Assembly (NCBI GenBank): GCA_031261445.1
Contig: JAISJQ010000048.1
Span: forward strand, 31,650 to 95,649
DNA length: 64,000 nucleotides
Direction of reading: 5' to 3'
Source: Oscillospiraceae bacterium
Lineage (GTDB): Bacteria; Bacillota; Clostridia; Oscillospirales; Acutalibacteraceae
Position 1 is the stretch's first letter. Every line of letters begins with the position of its first letter. Below are positions 16,286 through 25,194 of the stretch, piece after piece. A model generated the notes under the pieces. It worked only from the letters and a program-made list of their open reading frames with translations, was not told where the DNA came from and did not search any database. Both the position numbers and the translations under genes were made by a program.

Positions 16286-16914
16286 GTAATAACGAATAGT
16301 GAATAGTGAATAGGTATTGGGCTTTGCCGTGGCAAAGGCTACTTGTCTGTGGTAGGGGCACGTCATGACGTGCCCCTTGTGGAGGGGGCAGGTGTTAGAA
16401 GACAGAAGTACAGAATTGCGTCCCCAAAACTCTTTCCTCTGATTTCTGCTTTTTGAAAAAGTAGGGGCGACCGTCCCCGGTCGCCCGCTGTGTGGTAGGG
16501 ATAGGCAATCGCCCGTTGGGGAAAATCTGTAGGGGCGGATATCATCCGCCCGTGGTTGCCAGATACCCCCATTGTAGGGGCGACCCTTGTGGTCGCCCGT
16601 GCCGAGAGGGCAGGTCTCAGAAGACAGAGGACAGAAGACAGAATTGCGTCCCCAAAACCTCTCCTCTGTCCTCTGACTTCTTCCCTCTGAAAAAGTAGGG
16701 GCGGATATCATCCGCCCATGGTTGCCCGTTGCCCCTAGATGTGCGGCGTGTAGGGGCGACCCTTGTGGTCGCCCGCTGATTCGCACAAACACAGTGGGCG
16801 GCAAATTGCCGCCCCTACGCATGAGTGAGAGGGCAGATATCAGAAGACAGAAGACAAAATTGCGCCCCAAAACACCTATTCACGATTCACTATGACCTAT
16901 TACTGGATTTTTGC
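16286..16914. repeat. Long intergenic repeat array upstream of smpB
   Basis: No gene is visible. GTGAATA repeats lie at about 16288-16315 and the TATTCAC form at about 16875-16903. CAGAGGACAGAAGACAG repeats lie at about 16392-16440, 16605-16690 and 16830-16858. Palindromes: about 16353-16376 (GGGGCACGTCATGACGTGCCCC), about 16462-16486 (GGGCGACCGTCCCCGGTCGCCC), about 16528-16552 (GGATATCATCC core), 16574-16598 (GGGCGACC type), about 16696-16720 (GGATATCATCC), 16750-16774 (GGGCGACC type) and about 16796-16818 (GGGCGGCAAATTGCCGCCCC, inverted). Confidence 0.85.
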
Positions 16915-16943
16915 TTGAACATTCATGCAAAATCTGGTATACT
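16915..16943 (+). promoter_or_regulatory. Sigma-A promoter of smpB
   Basis: TTGAAC, a 17-base spacer and TATACT, 30 bases before the ATG. Confidence 0.83.
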
Positions 16944-16972
16944 ATAGAAAACCAACAGGGGAGGGGAGAGCC

Positions 16973-17428
16973 ATGGGGCAACATACGCCCACCATCGACA
17001 ACCGCAAAGCCTACCATGAGTTCTTCGTTCTCGAAAAAATTGAGTGCGGCATTGAACTACGTGGCACGGAAGTCAAGTCCCTCCGCGCGGGCAAAGCCAA
17101 CCTAAAAGACGCCTGGTGTAGCATCGACCGCGAAGTGTACGTCAAAGGGATGCATATCAGTCCATACGAGCAGGGCAACCGCTTCAATACCGACCCCCTG
17201 CGTCCGCGCCGCCTGCTCCTGCACAAAACCCAGATCCGCCGCCTTGCGCTGGAAATCAAACGCCAAGGCCTCACGCTCATTCCCCTCAAGCTCTACTTTA
17301 CTAAAGGTAAGGCGAAGCTGGAGATTGGGCTATGTAAAGGTAAGAAGCTCCACGACAAACGCGCCGTGGCCGCCGAGAAAGACAGCCAGCGCACGATCGA
17401 TCGCTCCATCAAAGCCGCGCGGGATTGA
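16973..17428 (+). CDS. smpB: SsrA-binding protein (trans-translation)
   Basis: SmpB binds tmRNA and carries it into stalled ribosomes. Its 151 residues begin MGQHTPTIDNRKAYHEFF. The OB-fold motifs are intact: GIELRGTEVKSLRAGKANLKDAW, shown here as the segments GTEVKSLRAGKANLKDAW and HISPYEQGN, then LYFTKGKAKLEIGLCKGKKLHDKR in two parts (FTKGKAKLEIGLCKGKK, LHDKR). The C-terminal tail is basic. The ATG at 16973 follows GGGGAGAG. The tmRNA gene itself is not in the window. The stop codon TGA lies inside the next promoter's -35 box. Confidence 0.96.
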   Translation: MGQHTPTIDNRKAYHEFFVLEKIECGIELRGTEVKSLRAGKANLKDAWCSIDREVYVKGMHISPYEQGNRFNTDPLRPRRLLLHKTQIRRLALEIKRQGLTLIPLKLYFTKGKAKLEIGLCKGKKLHDKRAVAAEKDSQRTIDRSIKAARD

Positions 17429-17453
17429 CATTTTTCGCGCAGTGTTGTATACT
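17425..17453 (+). promoter_or_regulatory. Sigma-A promoter of the DUF4870 gene, overlapping the smpB stop
   Basis: TTGACA, a 17-base spacer and TATACT. The smpB stop TGA (17426-17428) is inside the -35 hexamer. Confidence 0.87.
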
Positions 17454-17501
17454 GTGCACTGGAATCAAGGACAAGCATTTCAAGTCAAGGGAGGAATCGC
17501 C

Positions 17502-17972
17502 ATGCCCACCGCCGTTGCCGAAGAACAGGTCACATTAACGCCGCCGCCAAGTCTAGAAATCGCGCCCGCAAAAAACCACGCCGTCCTCTACAGCGTCCTG
17601 AGCTACATAGGCCCACTGTGGCTCATCGGTCTCTTTGCAGAGCCGGAAAAACACAGGCGATCCGTGCGCTTCCACGTCGGGCAAGGCATTATGCTCACCA
17701 TCGCGCAAGCGCTGGTGTGGTTGGTCGTTGGGCTGGGCGGCGGACTGCTCGGACGCGCCATTGGTGCGCTCACGGGTGTGAGTTTTGCCGACGGCTTCGC
17801 CGCCAATCCCGCCGACTTCCTCTTCGCGCCCATCTATGCCGTAGTGCTCATGCTCGTCTTTTCTGTGCTGGAGATTATCCTCGCGGTGCACCATATCCAA
17901 GGCATCGTCCACGCCGCCAAGGGCATCGAAAAGCCGCTGGGCATCGTGGGCAAACGGGCGTTTTATAAGTAA
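17502..17972 (+). CDS. DUF4870-like small membrane protein
   Basis: A 156-residue protein with a polar N-terminus of about 25 residues and three or four hydrophobic helices. The segments LSYIGPLWLIGLF and VRFHVGQGIMLTIAQ fit DUF4870/Tic20-like small membrane proteins, in which a conserved FH followed by GQ lies between the first and second helices. The function is unknown. The ATG at 17502 follows GGGAGGAATCGC. It has its own promoter and is followed after 12 bases by the EamA gene, so the two probably share a transcript. Confidence 0.75.
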   Translation: MPTAVAEEQVTLTPPPSLEIAPAKNHAVLYSVLSYIGPLWLIGLFAEPEKHRRSVRFHVGQGIMLTIAQALVWLVVGLGGGLLGRAIGALTGVSFADGFAANPADFLFAPIYAVVLMLVFSVLEIILAVHHIQGIVHAAKGIEKPLGIVGKRAFYK

Positions 17973-17984
17973 TGTGACCCGGAG

Positions 17985-18929
17985 TTGATCGTCATTTCCC
18001 TGAAAGAGAACCCAAAATCCCGGGCCACGCTCGCCGCTTGTGCGCTGTTTTTAACGGCGCTCATCTGGGGCTTCGCCTTTGTGGCGCAACGGCAAGGCAC
18101 GGCCACCATGGGGGCACTCACCTTCAACGGCGTGCGTTTTGTTTTGGGTACGCTCGCGCTCGTGCCGGTGCTGCTCATCTTTGAGCGCGGCAAGTCCGAC
18201 CCCACAGAGCGCCGCAACACCATCATCGCGGGGCTCGTGGGCGGCACGGTGCTGTGTCTGGCCTCGAACCTGCAACAGTTCGGCATCGACTGGACGCAGT
18301 CCGCCGCGCGTTCGGGCTTCATCACAGGCTTGTATATGATCGGCGTGCCCATCGCCGGGATGTTCTTTAAGCGCAAGACCACCGTGTTCACGTGGATTGG
18401 TGCGCTCTGCGCGGTCGGCGGTCTGTATCTGCTGAGCGTCGGCAAGGGCGGCGCGCAGTCCCTGCGCGGCGACCTCGCGCTCTATACTGGCACGGTTTTC
18501 TGGACGGCGCACATCCTGCTGGTGGATCACTTTGCCCCCAAGACGCGCCCCCTGCACTTCTCCCTAGCGCAGTTTATCGTCTGCGCGGTGGAGAGCTTGG
18601 CGGTCGCCGCGTTGACGGAAGACATCACGGTAGAGGGCATCCTAGGCGGCGTGCAACCCCTGCTCTACTGCGGCCTGCTGAGCGTGGGCGTGGCCTATAC
18701 CCTGCAAATCGTTGGCCAGCGGCACGTTGAACCCGCCCGTGCGTCGGTGATTTTCTCCATGGAGACCGTGTTTTCCGCGCTGGGCGAGATGCTCCTCCTG
18801 CACCAATTCCTCCAACCGCTGGGCTACGGAGGCTGTGCGCTGATTTTTGCGGGCATCCTGCTTGCGCAAATTCGTCCCAAAAGCAAAAAACTTGCCGATT
18901 TATCCCAAAACACCCCCAAAAACACTTGA
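17985..18929 (+). CDS. EamA/DMT-family transporter
   Basis: A drug/metabolite-transporter superfamily permease with about ten transmembrane helices in two EamA repeats (roughly residues 15-145 and 160-300). The first helix has ALIWGFAFVAQRQG and the second repeat ends in SVIFSMETVFSALGEML, a typical EamA C-terminal segment. The substrate cannot be told. The start is uncertain: TTG at 17985 directly touches GGAG, while no ATG or GTG in frame has good spacing; ATT at 17994 would have the best gap. The stop TGA is inside the -35 box of the ribosomal operon promoter. Confidence 0.88.
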   Translation: MIVISLKENPKSRATLAACALFLTALIWGFAFVAQRQGTATMGALTFNGVRFVLGTLALVPVLLIFERGKSDPTERRNTIIAGLVGGTVLCLASNLQQFGIDWTQSAARSGFITGLYMIGVPIAGMFFKRKTTVFTWIGALCAVGGLYLLSVGKGGAQSLRGDLALYTGTVFWTAHILLVDHFAPKTRPLHFSLAQFIVCAVESLAVAALTEDITVEGILGGVQPLLYCGLLSVGVAYTLQIVGQRHVEPARASVIFSMETVFSALGEMLLLHQFLQPLGYGGCALIFAGILLAQIRPKSKKLADLSQNTPKNT

Positions 18930-18954
18930 CACGGGGATGATTTTGGTGTATAAT
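18926..18954 (+). promoter_or_regulatory. Consensus sigma-A promoter of the S10-spc-alpha operon
   Basis: A perfect TTGACA, a 17-base spacer and a perfect TATAAT. The EamA stop TGA (18927-18929) lies within TTGACA. It is the only strong promoter seen before the 30-gene ribosomal cluster. Confidence 0.92.
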
Positions 18955-18961
18955 ATTCAAG

Positions 18962-19262
18962 TTGTGTTCTGAAAACGCGCAACAAGGCGTTGACGCAGGA
19001 GATGGCCGCATCGGTTTCGCAGCCGACATGTGGGGAACTTCTGCCGAGCAATGTCCGATCCAAAGAATCCGGGCGCACCACGGCGACACACACGGCACAT
19101 GCGAGAAGCGTGGGCGGCATCTAAAGGATGCAGAGTGTGAGAGCGTGGTCACATGCGAAGCGCGACCGGGGGAGTAGTCCGGCCTTTTTTACGGAAACAA
19201 GGCAGAACGCCCGGCACGGTTGCGAAAAAGCACCGCCCCTCACAAAACAGGAGGCAACCACC
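18962..19262 (+). promoter_or_regulatory. Long structured 5' leader of the ribosomal operon
   Basis: About 300 untranslated bases separate the promoter from rpsJ. Small hairpins can be drawn: GCG-TTGA-CGC, GATG-GCCG-CATC and GCATC-TAAAG-GATGC. Near 19168-19190 a CCGG/CCGG hairpin is followed by CCTTTTTT, which could serve as an attenuator. I see no T-box consensus and no clear match to a named ribosomal leader family. Autogenous control by an operon protein such as L4 is plausible by analogy with other S10 operons but is not shown. Confidence 0.5.
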
Positions 19263-19568
19263 ATGGCAGCAAAAGTACGCATTCGCCTTAAGGGCTATGA
19301 CCACAACCTCGTCGACAAAGCCGCAGAGCAAATCGTGGAAGTGGCCAAGCGCAACAACACCCAAATCTCCGGACCCATCCCCCTGCCCACCGACAAAGAA
19401 ATCATCACCGTCCTGCGTGCCGTGCACAAATATAAAGACGCGCGTGAGCAGTTCGAACAACGCACCCACAAACGCCTCATCGATGTGCTCGCCCCGTCCG
19501 CCAAAACCATCGAGCAACTCACCAGCCTGCAACTGCCCGCTGGCGTGGAAATCGAGATTAAGCTTTAA
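19263..19568 (+). CDS. rpsJ: 30S ribosomal protein S10
   Basis: A 101-residue S10 protein of the 30S head, also NusE in antitermination complexes. The family core is plain: [20 protein letters not shown], then SGPIPLPT, and the C-terminal THKRLIDVL. The ATG at 19263 follows an AGGAGGC site. It is the first gene of the cluster, as usual in S10 operons. A 96-base gap with two hairpins separates it from rplC, longer than the other gaps in the cluster. Confidence 0.98.
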   Translation: MAAKVRIRLKGYDHNLVDKAAEQIVEVAKRNNTQISGPIPLPTDKEIITVLRAVHKYKDAREQFEQRTHKRLIDVLAPSAKTIEQLTSLQLPAGVEIEIKL

Positions 19569-19575
19569 CGACTAC

Positions 19576-19640
19576 GAGCTTCGGCTCTGTCTATATCCGC
19601 GCTCGGTAGCGCAAAACGCTCACGTTGGCTGGTGGCCAAC
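19576..19640 (+). promoter_or_regulatory. Intercistronic hairpins between rpsJ and rplC
   Basis: GAGC-TTCG-GCTC at 19576-19587 and GTTGGC-TGGTG-GCCAAC at 19624-19640 lie in the only long gap of the S10 part of the operon. They may stabilise or process the transcript or bind a regulatory ribosomal protein. Neither is followed by a T-run, so they are not classical terminators. Confidence 0.5.
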
Positions 19641-19664
19641 CAATAAGCAAGGAGGTTCAGATCC

Positions 19665-20315
19665 ATGGCAAAAGGCATCATCGGCAAGAAGATCGGCATG
19701 ACGCAGATTTTTGACGCCAGTGGCAAAGTGATCCCCGTCACCGTCATCCAAGCGGGCCCGTGCCCTGTGGTACAGGTCAAAACGCTGGAGCAAGACGGCT
19801 ACGAGGCGGTGCAGTTGGGCTTTGAATACATCAAACCCGCACGCGCCACAAAACCCCTGAAAGGGCATTTCGACAAAGCAAATTCCGCACCCGTGCGCAC
19901 ATTGCGCGAGTTTCGCATCAACGGCGCGGCGGCGTGGCTTCCGGCAGACGGCGAGCCCGTCAAAGCGGACATCTTCGAAACGGGCGACTACGTAGACGTG
20001 GTTGGGACGAGCAAGGGCAAGGGCTGGGCTGGCGCGATCAAACGCTGGAACTTCAGCCGCCTGAAAGAATCCCACGGTTCGGGCCCTGTGGCACGCCACG
20101 CTGGTTCGCTGGGTGCTTGCTCCGATCCCTCGCGCGTATTCAAAGGTAAGAAGGGCGCAGGCCACCTCGGTCACGAGCGTGTCACCATCCAAAACCTGAC
20201 CGTTGTGAAGATCGATGTGCAACATAACCTCATCGCCGTCAAAGGCGCAGTGCCCGGTCCTAAGGGCGGCACAGTGCTCATCCGCACAGCAGTGAAAAAA
20301 GGAGGAAATGACTAA
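19665..20315 (+). CDS. rplC: 50S ribosomal protein L3
   Basis: A 216-residue L3 that nucleates 23S assembly near the peptidyl transferase centre. It shows the opening [13 protein letters not shown], the central extension around [13 protein letters not shown], and GARKGHR-like motifs in the form [22 protein letters not shown]. The ATG at 19665 follows AAGGAGG. Its stop overlaps the rplD start by one base, TAATG, indicating coupled translation. Confidence 0.98.
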   Translation: MAKGIIGKKIGMTQIFDASGKVIPVTVIQAGPCPVVQVKTLEQDGYEAVQLGFEYIKPARATKPLKGHFDKANSAPVRTLREFRINGAAAWLPADGEPVKADIFETGDYVDVVGTSKGKGWAGAIKRWNFSRLKESHGSGPVARHAGSLGACSDPSRVFKGKKGAGHLGHERVTIQNLTVVKIDVQHNLIAVKGAVPGPKGGTVLIRTAVKKGGND

Positions 20316-20938
20316 TGCCTAGTGTCAAAGTCCTCAATACCGCCGGCAAAGAAGTGGGCGAAATTCAACTGAACGAAGCCGTTTTCGGCATCGAGCCCAG
20401 TATCCCGGCCATGCACCTGTGCGTTGTTGCTTACCTTAGCAATAAGCGTCAGGGCACACAATCCACGCTTACCCGCGCCGAAGTGAGCGGCGGCGGCAAA
20501 AAGCCGTGGCGTCAGAAGGGCACAGGTCGTGCGCGCCAAGGCAGCACCCGCGCCCCGCAATGGAAGCACGGCGGTATTGCCCACGGTCCCAAGCCGCGCA
20601 AGTACAAAAAGTCCGTCAACCGCAAGGTCAAACAGCTGGCCATCAAGAGCGCCCTCTCCGCAAAGGTTGCCTCTGAGAGCCTGATCGTTCTGGACGCGCT
20701 GGAGCTGGAGACCATCAAGACCAAACAGGTCGCGCAAATCATCGCCGCGCTGAATACGGGCAAAAAAGTCCTGTTCGTGCTGGCGGAGAACGACGATATC
20801 GTCTACCGCAGTGCCCGCAACATCCCCGGCGTTACGGTCGATCCCGTCATCGGCGTGAATGTCTACGACATCCTCAATGCGGACACCGTCGTGGTGGTCA
20901 AGTCCGCCGTCGAAAAAATCGAGGAGGTGTACGCATGA
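20315..20938 (+). CDS. rplD: 50S ribosomal protein L4
   Basis: A 207-residue L4, whose loop lines the exit tunnel. The loop signature [19 protein letters not shown] is intact, followed by [12 protein letters not shown]. In some bacteria L4 binds the S10 leader to repress its own operon, so the long leader upstream of rpsJ is of interest. The start overlaps the rplC stop, and its stop overlaps the rplW start in an ATGA. Confidence 0.98.
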   Translation: MPSVKVLNTAGKEVGEIQLNEAVFGIEPSIPAMHLCVVAYLSNKRQGTQSTLTRAEVSGGGKKPWRQKGTGRARQGSTRAPQWKHGGIAHGPKPRKYKKSVNRKVKQLAIKSALSAKVASESLIVLDALELETIKTKQVAQIIAALNTGKKVLFVLAENDDIVYRSARNIPGVTVDPVIGVNVYDILNADTVVVVKSAVEKIEEVYA

Positions 20939-21234
20939 GCACTACATTTGCACAGGACATCATCCTGCGTCCCATCATTTCCGAAGCCTCCATGGACGGC
21001 CTAGCGTTCAAGAAATACACCTTCGCCGTGAAAAAGACCGCCAACAAGATTGAAATCGCCAAAGCGGTGGCCGAACTGTTCAACGTGGAAGTGATCAAGG
21101 TCAACACCCTCCACGTGCGCGGCAAACTGCGCCGCTATGGCAAGTTCCAAGGCTACAAAGCCGACTGGAAAAAAGCAATCGTGACCCTCTCGCCGGATTC
21201 AGACAGCATTGAGTTCTTTGAGGGCATGGTGTAA
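20935..21234 (+). CDS. rplW: 50S ribosomal protein L23
   Basis: A 99-residue L23 at the tunnel exit, docking site for trigger factor and SRP. The motifs IILRPIISEASM, YTFAVKKTANKIEIAKAV and FNVEVIKVNTL are typical. The ATG overlaps the rplD stop by four bases; GAGGTG is the likely ribosome binding site. Confidence 0.97.
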   Translation: MSTTFAQDIILRPIISEASMDGLAFKKYTFAVKKTANKIEIAKAVAELFNVEVIKVNTLHVRGKLRRYGKFQGYKADWKKAIVTLSPDSDSIEFFEGMV

Positions 21235-21251
21235 GGAAGGAGTGATTTTCA

Positions 21252-22085
21252 ATGGCAATTCGTTTTTATAAGCCGACGACCGCTGCCCGCCGTGGCATGT
21301 CCGTCACCGACTACAGCGGCCTGAGTAAAGTCGCTCCCGAAAAGAGCCTGCTGGAGACGCTGAAAAAACATAGCGGCCGCAACAGCTACGGGCGCATCAC
21401 CGTCCGCCATCGCGGCGGCGGCAACCGCCGCAAGTACCGCATCATCGACTTCAAGCGCAACAAACCCGGCGTTCCCGCCGCGGTGACCACGCTGGAATAC
21501 GACCCCAACCGCTCGGCCTTCATCTCGCTCCTGCAATATGAAGACGGCGAAAAACGCTATATCCTCGCGCCTGTCGGTCTCAAAGTCGGCGACACTGTCG
21601 TCAGCGGCCCAGAGGCGGACATCAAGCCTGGCAACGCACTGCCTCTAGCCAACATCCCCACGGGTACACTCATCCACAATGTGGAACTCTACCCCGGACG
21701 CGGCGGTCAGTTTGCACGCGGCGCTGGTGTGAGTGCGCAGCTCATGGCCAAAGAGGGCGGTTACGCGCTCATCCGTCTGCCCAGCGGCGAACTGCGTCGT
21801 GTGCCCATCAATTGCTACGCCACCATCGGCGTTGTGGGCAACGCAGACCACGAGAATGTGAAGCTCGGTAAAGCCGGCCGCAAGCGCAATATGGGCTGGC
21901 GTCCCACCGTCCGCGGCTCGGTCATGAACCCGAACGACCACCCCCACGGCGGCGGCGAGGGCAAGAGCCCCATCGGTCGCTCTGGCCCGGTCACCCCTTG
22001 GGGCAAACCCGCCCTCGGCTACAAAACACGCGCCAAAAAGAAAGCGTCGGATAAATTCATCGTTCGCCGCCGCAACTCGAAGTAA
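21252..22085 (+). CDS. rplB: 50S ribosomal protein L2
   Basis: A 277-residue L2 needed for subunit joining and peptidyl transferase activity. It has the N-terminal [10 protein letters not shown], then [17 protein letters not shown], and the highly conserved C-terminal [18 protein letters not shown], including the histidine in the HPHGGG motif. The ATG follows AAGGAGTG. It sits between rplW and rpsS, the standard order. Confidence 0.98.
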   Translation: MAIRFYKPTTAARRGMSVTDYSGLSKVAPEKSLLETLKKHSGRNSYGRITVRHRGGGNRRKYRIIDFKRNKPGVPAAVTTLEYDPNRSAFISLLQYEDGEKRYILAPVGLKVGDTVVSGPEADIKPGNALPLANIPTGTLIHNVELYPGRGGQFARGAGVSAQLMAKEGGYALIRLPSGELRRVPINCYATIGVVGNADHENVKLGKAGRKRNMGWRPTVRGSVMNPNDHPHGGGEGKSPIGRSGPVTPWGKPALGYKTRAKKKASDKFIVRRRNSK

Positions 22086-22105
22086 CAGGAAAGGAGCACA
22101 CCCCC

Positions 22106-22384
22106 ATGAGTCGAAGCCTCAAAAAAGGACCATTTGTACAGCCCAAGCTGCTCACGCGCGTCCAAGCATTGAACGACAGCGGACAAAAACAGGTGCTCAA
22201 AACCTGGAGTCGCGCGTCCACCATCTTCCCGGATTTTGTGGGACACACCTTCGCTGTGCATGACGGGCGTAAGCACGTGCCGGTCTACGTCACCGAAGAC
22301 ATGGTCGGTCACAAGCTGGGCGAGTTCGCCCCCACGCGCACCTTCCGCGGCCACGCGGGCGGCAAGACGACCAAGGGTCGCTAA
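22106..22384 (+). CDS. rpsS: 30S ribosomal protein S19
   Basis: A 92-residue S19 of the 30S head. It begins [11 protein letters not shown] and carries [20 protein letters not shown] and [18 protein letters not shown], both diagnostic. The ATG follows AAAGGAG, 20 bases after rplB. Confidence 0.98.
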   Translation: MSRSLKKGPFVQPKLLTRVQALNDSGQKQVLKTWSRASTIFPDFVGHTFAVHDGRKHVPVYVTEDMVGHKLGEFAPTRTFRGHAGGKTTKGR

Positions 22385-22400
22385 GAAAGGAGTACGAAAC

Positions 22401-22745
22401 ATGGCAACCGCAAAAGCCAGCGCGACGTACATCCGTATGAGCCCGCGCAAAGTGCAGATCGTTTTAGATCTCATCCGCAAACAACCCACCGAAAAGGCAC
22501 TGGCCATCCTCAAGTTCACGCCCAACATCGCGGCAGAACCCGTCCTGAAAGTGCTCAAGTCCGCCATCGCCAACGCGGAGAACAACTTCAACCTAGACCC
22601 CGAGGATCTCTACGTGAGTTTCGCCTCCGTCGGTCAGGGCCCCACACTCAAGCGCATTATGGCACGGGCACGCGGCCGTTCGGATCGCATCCTGAAGCCC
22701 AGCTGCCACATCTATCTCGCCGTCGCTGATGGCGAAGACGACTAA
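22401..22745 (+). CDS. rplV: 50S ribosomal protein L22
   Basis: A 114-residue L22, which lines the exit tunnel opposite L4. Visible motifs are [30 protein letters not shown] and [17 protein letters not shown], the conserved beta-hairpin region. The ATG at 22401 follows AAAGGAG; the longer in-frame extension upstream overlaps rpsS and is rejected. Confidence 0.97.
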   Translation: MATAKASATYIRMSPRKVQIVLDLIRKQPTEKALAILKFTPNIAAEPVLKVLKSAIANAENNFNLDPEDLYVSFASVGQGPTLKRIMARARGRSDRILKPSCHIYLAVADGEDD

Positions 22746-22759
22746 GAGAGGAGGAACCT

Positions 22760-23548
22760 ATGGGTCAGAAAATTAATCCTACCGGCTTTCGCATCGGCGT
22801 CATCCAAAACTGGGAATCCCGCTGGTATGCCAACACGAAAGACTTTGGCGACCTCCTTGTGGAGGACTACAAGTTGCGTGAGTACCTGCTCAAGCTCCTG
22901 AAGCCCGCAGGCGTGCCCAAGATTGAAATCGAGCGCACACCCCAGCGCGTCAACATCACCATCCACTGCGCCAAGCCCGGTCTGGTCATTGGCCGTCAAG
23001 GCGCGGACATCGAAAAGCTCAAGGCCATCTGCGCCAAGCGTCTGGGCGGCAAAGCGGTCAACCTGAATATTGTGGAGATTCGTCAGCCGGATCTGAACGC
23101 AACACTGGTTGCTGAATCCATTGCCGGTGCGCTGGAGCGCCGTGTGTCCTTCCGTCGTTGCCTGAAACAAGCCATTGGGCGCACGATGAAATTGGGCGCA
23201 AAAGGCATCAAAACGCAGGTCGGCGGTCGTTTGGGCGGCGCAGAAATTGCCCGTAGCGAACACTACCACGAGGGCACAATCCCCCTGCAGACCCTGCGCG
23301 CAGACATCGACTACGGCTTTGCCGAAGCGCATACCACCTACGGCGTCATCGGCGTAAAAGTGTGGATCTATCACGGTGAAGTGCTCAACGCCAAAAACGC
23401 GCTTGCACCCCGTACCTATGATGAGCCCCGCCGCCGTGACCGTGGCGATCGCCGCGACCGTCGTCCTCGTGACGGCCAAAACCGTGGCGGCAACGACCGT
23501 GGCGGATTCCGTGGCGGAGACCGTCGCCCGCAAGGAGGTGCCCGATAA
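22760..23548 (+). CDS. rpsC: 30S ribosomal protein S3
   Basis: A 262-residue S3 with a KH domain at the mRNA entry site. It begins [14 protein letters not shown], has the [11 protein letters not shown] loop of the KH domain and the C-terminal [26 protein letters not shown]. The last 45 or so residues form an Arg/Gly/Asp-rich tail with RGD-like and RGG-like repeats, longer than in many bacteria. The stop overlaps the rplP start. Confidence 0.98.
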   Translation: MGQKINPTGFRIGVIQNWESRWYANTKDFGDLLVEDYKLREYLLKLLKPAGVPKIEIERTPQRVNITIHCAKPGLVIGRQGADIEKLKAICAKRLGGKAVNLNIVEIRQPDLNATLVAESIAGALERRVSFRRCLKQAIGRTMKLGAKGIKTQVGGRLGGAEIARSEHYHEGTIPLQTLRADIDYGFAEAHTTYGVIGVKVWIYHGEVLNAKNALAPRTYDEPRRRDRGDRRDRRPRDGQNRGGNDRGGFRGGDRRPQGGAR

Positions 23549-23985
23549 TGTTGATGCCCAAACGCGTAAAACACCGCAAGCAAATGCGCGGACGCATGAA
23601 AGGCAAAGCTCTGCGCGGTAACACCGTCAACTACGGCGATTATGGCCTTGTGGCACTTGAACCGGCGTGGATCTCTGCCAACCAAATCGAGGCCGCCCGT
23701 ATCGCCATGACGCGCTACATCAAGCGCGGTGGTCAGGTGTGGATCAAAATCTTCCCCGATAAGCCCATCACCGAAAAGCCCGCCGAAACCCGAATGGGTT
23801 CTGGTAAAGGTTCGCCGGAATACTGGGTGGCCGTGGTCAAGCCCGGCCGTGTGATGTTTGAACTGGGTGGCGTGGACAAAGAACTGGCAGCCGAGGCCAT
23901 GCGCCTTGCCGCCATGAAGTTGCCCATCAAGTGCAAATTCGTCACCAAAGAAGAGCAACTGGCTCAGAAGGAGGCGGCGCAATGA
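23548..23985 (+). CDS. rplP: 50S ribosomal protein L16
   Basis: A 145-residue L16 near the A-site tRNA. It starts [19 protein letters not shown] and includes the conserved [17 protein letters not shown], where the arginine hydroxylated in E. coli would lie. The ATG is the TAATG overlap with rpsC and has AGGAGG nine bases upstream. Confidence 0.97.
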   Translation: MLMPKRVKHRKQMRGRMKGKALRGNTVNYGDYGLVALEPAWISANQIEAARIAMTRYIKRGGQVWIKIFPDKPITEKPAETRMGSGKGSPEYWVAVVKPGRVMFELGGVDKELAAEAMRLAAMKLPIKCKFVTKEEQLAQKEAAQ

Positions 23986-24182
23986 AAGCAGAAGAATTGC
24001 GGAAGCTCTCCGATGCCGACTTGAGCACACAGCTCGCGGCACTCAAAGACGAGCTCTTTAAGCTACGCTTCCAAGCGGCCATCAATCAGCTCGATAACCC
24101 CAATCGCATCTCCGCGGTCAAGAAAGACATTGCCCGCGTCATGACCGTGCAGCGCGACAAAGCCCTGCATGGTGAAAGCTAA
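23982..24182 (+). CDS. rpmC: 50S ribosomal protein L29
   Basis: A 66-residue two-helix protein at the tunnel exit beside L23. It reads [14 protein letters not shown], then [13 protein letters not shown] and [11 protein letters not shown], as usual for L29. The ATG at 23982 overlaps the rplP stop and follows AAGGAGGCG. An upstream in-frame ATG inside rplP is ignored. Confidence 0.96.
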   Translation: MKAEELRKLSDADLSTQLAALKDELFKLRFQAAINQLDNPNRISAVKKDIARVMTVQRDKALHGES

Positions 24183-24199
24183 AGAAGGAGGGTCGGACA

Positions 24200-24466
24200 T
24201 TGGCTACCACAACAGAACGTAATTTGCGTAAAACCCGCGTGGGCACCGTCGTGAGCGACAAAATGGACAAAACCATCGTCGTCGCCGTCGCGGATCGCGT
24301 CCGCCATCCAAAATACGGCAAGATCATCAACCGCACCATCCGCTTCAAAGCGCACGACGAAGAGAACACGGCCGGCATTGGTGATCGCGTTGAGATCATG
24401 GAAACCCGCCCGCTCTCTAAAGACAAGCGCTGGCGTCTGGTGACCATCGTCGAAAAAGCGAAGTAA
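24200..24466 (+). CDS. rpsQ: 30S ribosomal protein S17
   Basis: An 88-residue OB-fold protein. Diagnostic segments are [20 protein letters not shown] and [11 protein letters not shown], and the C-terminal [13 protein letters not shown]. The start codon is TTG, placed eight bases after AAGGAGGG; no ATG or GTG fits as well. It is one of several TTG starts in the window. Confidence 0.97.
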   Translation: MATTTERNLRKTRVGTVVSDKMDKTIVVAVADRVRHPKYGKIINRTIRFKAHDEENTAGIGDRVEIMETRPLSKDKRWRLVTIVEKAK

Positions 24467-24481
24467 GGAGGTCGGCACACT

Positions 24482-24850
24482 ATGGTTCAGCAACAAACAC
24501 TGCTCAAGGTTGCCGACAACACCGGCGCTAAAGAGATCATGTGTATCCGCGTACTGGGCGGCACGCGTCGCCGCTATGCCAACGTGGGCGACGTGATTGT
24601 GGCATCGGTCAAGAAGGCAACGCCCGGCGGCACCGTCAAAAAAGGCGAAGTGGTCAAGGCCGTTGTGGTGCGCACCGCGTTTGGCGTGCGCCGCGATGAC
24701 GGCACCTACATCCGCTTTGACGAGAACGCAGCCGTGCTCATCAAAGACGACAAAAACCCGCGTGGCACTCGTATCTTCGGACCGGTCGCCCGCGAACTGC
24801 GCGAGAAAGAATACCTCAAAATTCTCTCCCTCGCGCCGGAAGTACTGTAA
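24482..24850 (+). CDS. rplN: 50S ribosomal protein L14
   Basis: A 122-residue L14, which contacts 16S rRNA at a subunit bridge. It shows [29 protein letters not shown] and the C-terminal [17 protein letters not shown]. The ATG follows AAGGAGGT. Confidence 0.98.
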   Translation: MVQQQTLLKVADNTGAKEIMCIRVLGGTRRRYANVGDVIVASVKKATPGGTVKKGEVVKAVVVRTAFGVRRDDGTYIRFDENAAVLIKDDKNPRGTRIFGPVARELREKEYLKILSLAPEVL

Positions 24851-24862
24851 GGAGGAACCGGC

Positions 24863-25183
24863 ATGAGTAAATTGCACGTCAAGACCGGCGATACCGTACA
24901 GGTGATCAACGGCAAATATCGCGGCAAGCGCGGCAAGGTCATGGACGCCAGCCCCAGCGAAGGCAAAGTGATCGTTGAGGGCATCAACATCGTGACCAAG
25001 CACGTGAAACCACGCAAACAGGGCGAACAAGGCGGCATCCTAAAGGCCGAAGGGGCGCTCTACGCCTGCAAAGTGCAGCTGGTCTGCCCCAAGTGCGGCA
25101 AAGCCGTGCGCACGGGACACACCATCGGATCTAAGGGCAAAAAAGTCCGTGTCTGCAAAAAATGCGGCGCGGAAATCGCATAA
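24863..25183 (+). CDS. rplX: 50S ribosomal protein L24
   Basis: A 106-residue L24, an assembly initiator. The KOW motif region reads [20 protein letters not shown], and the C-terminal half has two CxxC pairs (CPKCGK and CKKCGAE), the zinc-ribbon-like end common in Firmicutes L24. The ATG follows AAGGAGG. Confidence 0.97.
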   Translation: MSKLHVKTGDTVQVINGKYRGKRGKVMDASPSEGKVIVEGINIVTKHVKPRKQGEQGGILKAEGALYACKVQLVCPKCGKAVRTGHTIGSKGKKVRVCKKCGAEIA

Positions 25184-25194
25184 GGAGGTGCGCA

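Noticed and set aside
15335..16870. Minus-strand ORF of 511 codons across the SpoIID-like gene and the following repeats
   Set aside because: It is the reverse of the SpoIID gene joined to intergenic repeats, with no ribosome binding site or domain.
19168..19190. Firm transcription terminator in the rpsJ leader
   Set aside because: The stem is only four to five base pairs; described as attenuator-like within the leader instead.
18962..19200. Ribosomal operon leader as a T-box riboswitch
   Set aside because: Some purine-rich motifs resemble stem I, but the UGGNACCGCG T-box sequence is absent and ribosomal protein operons are not T-box targets.
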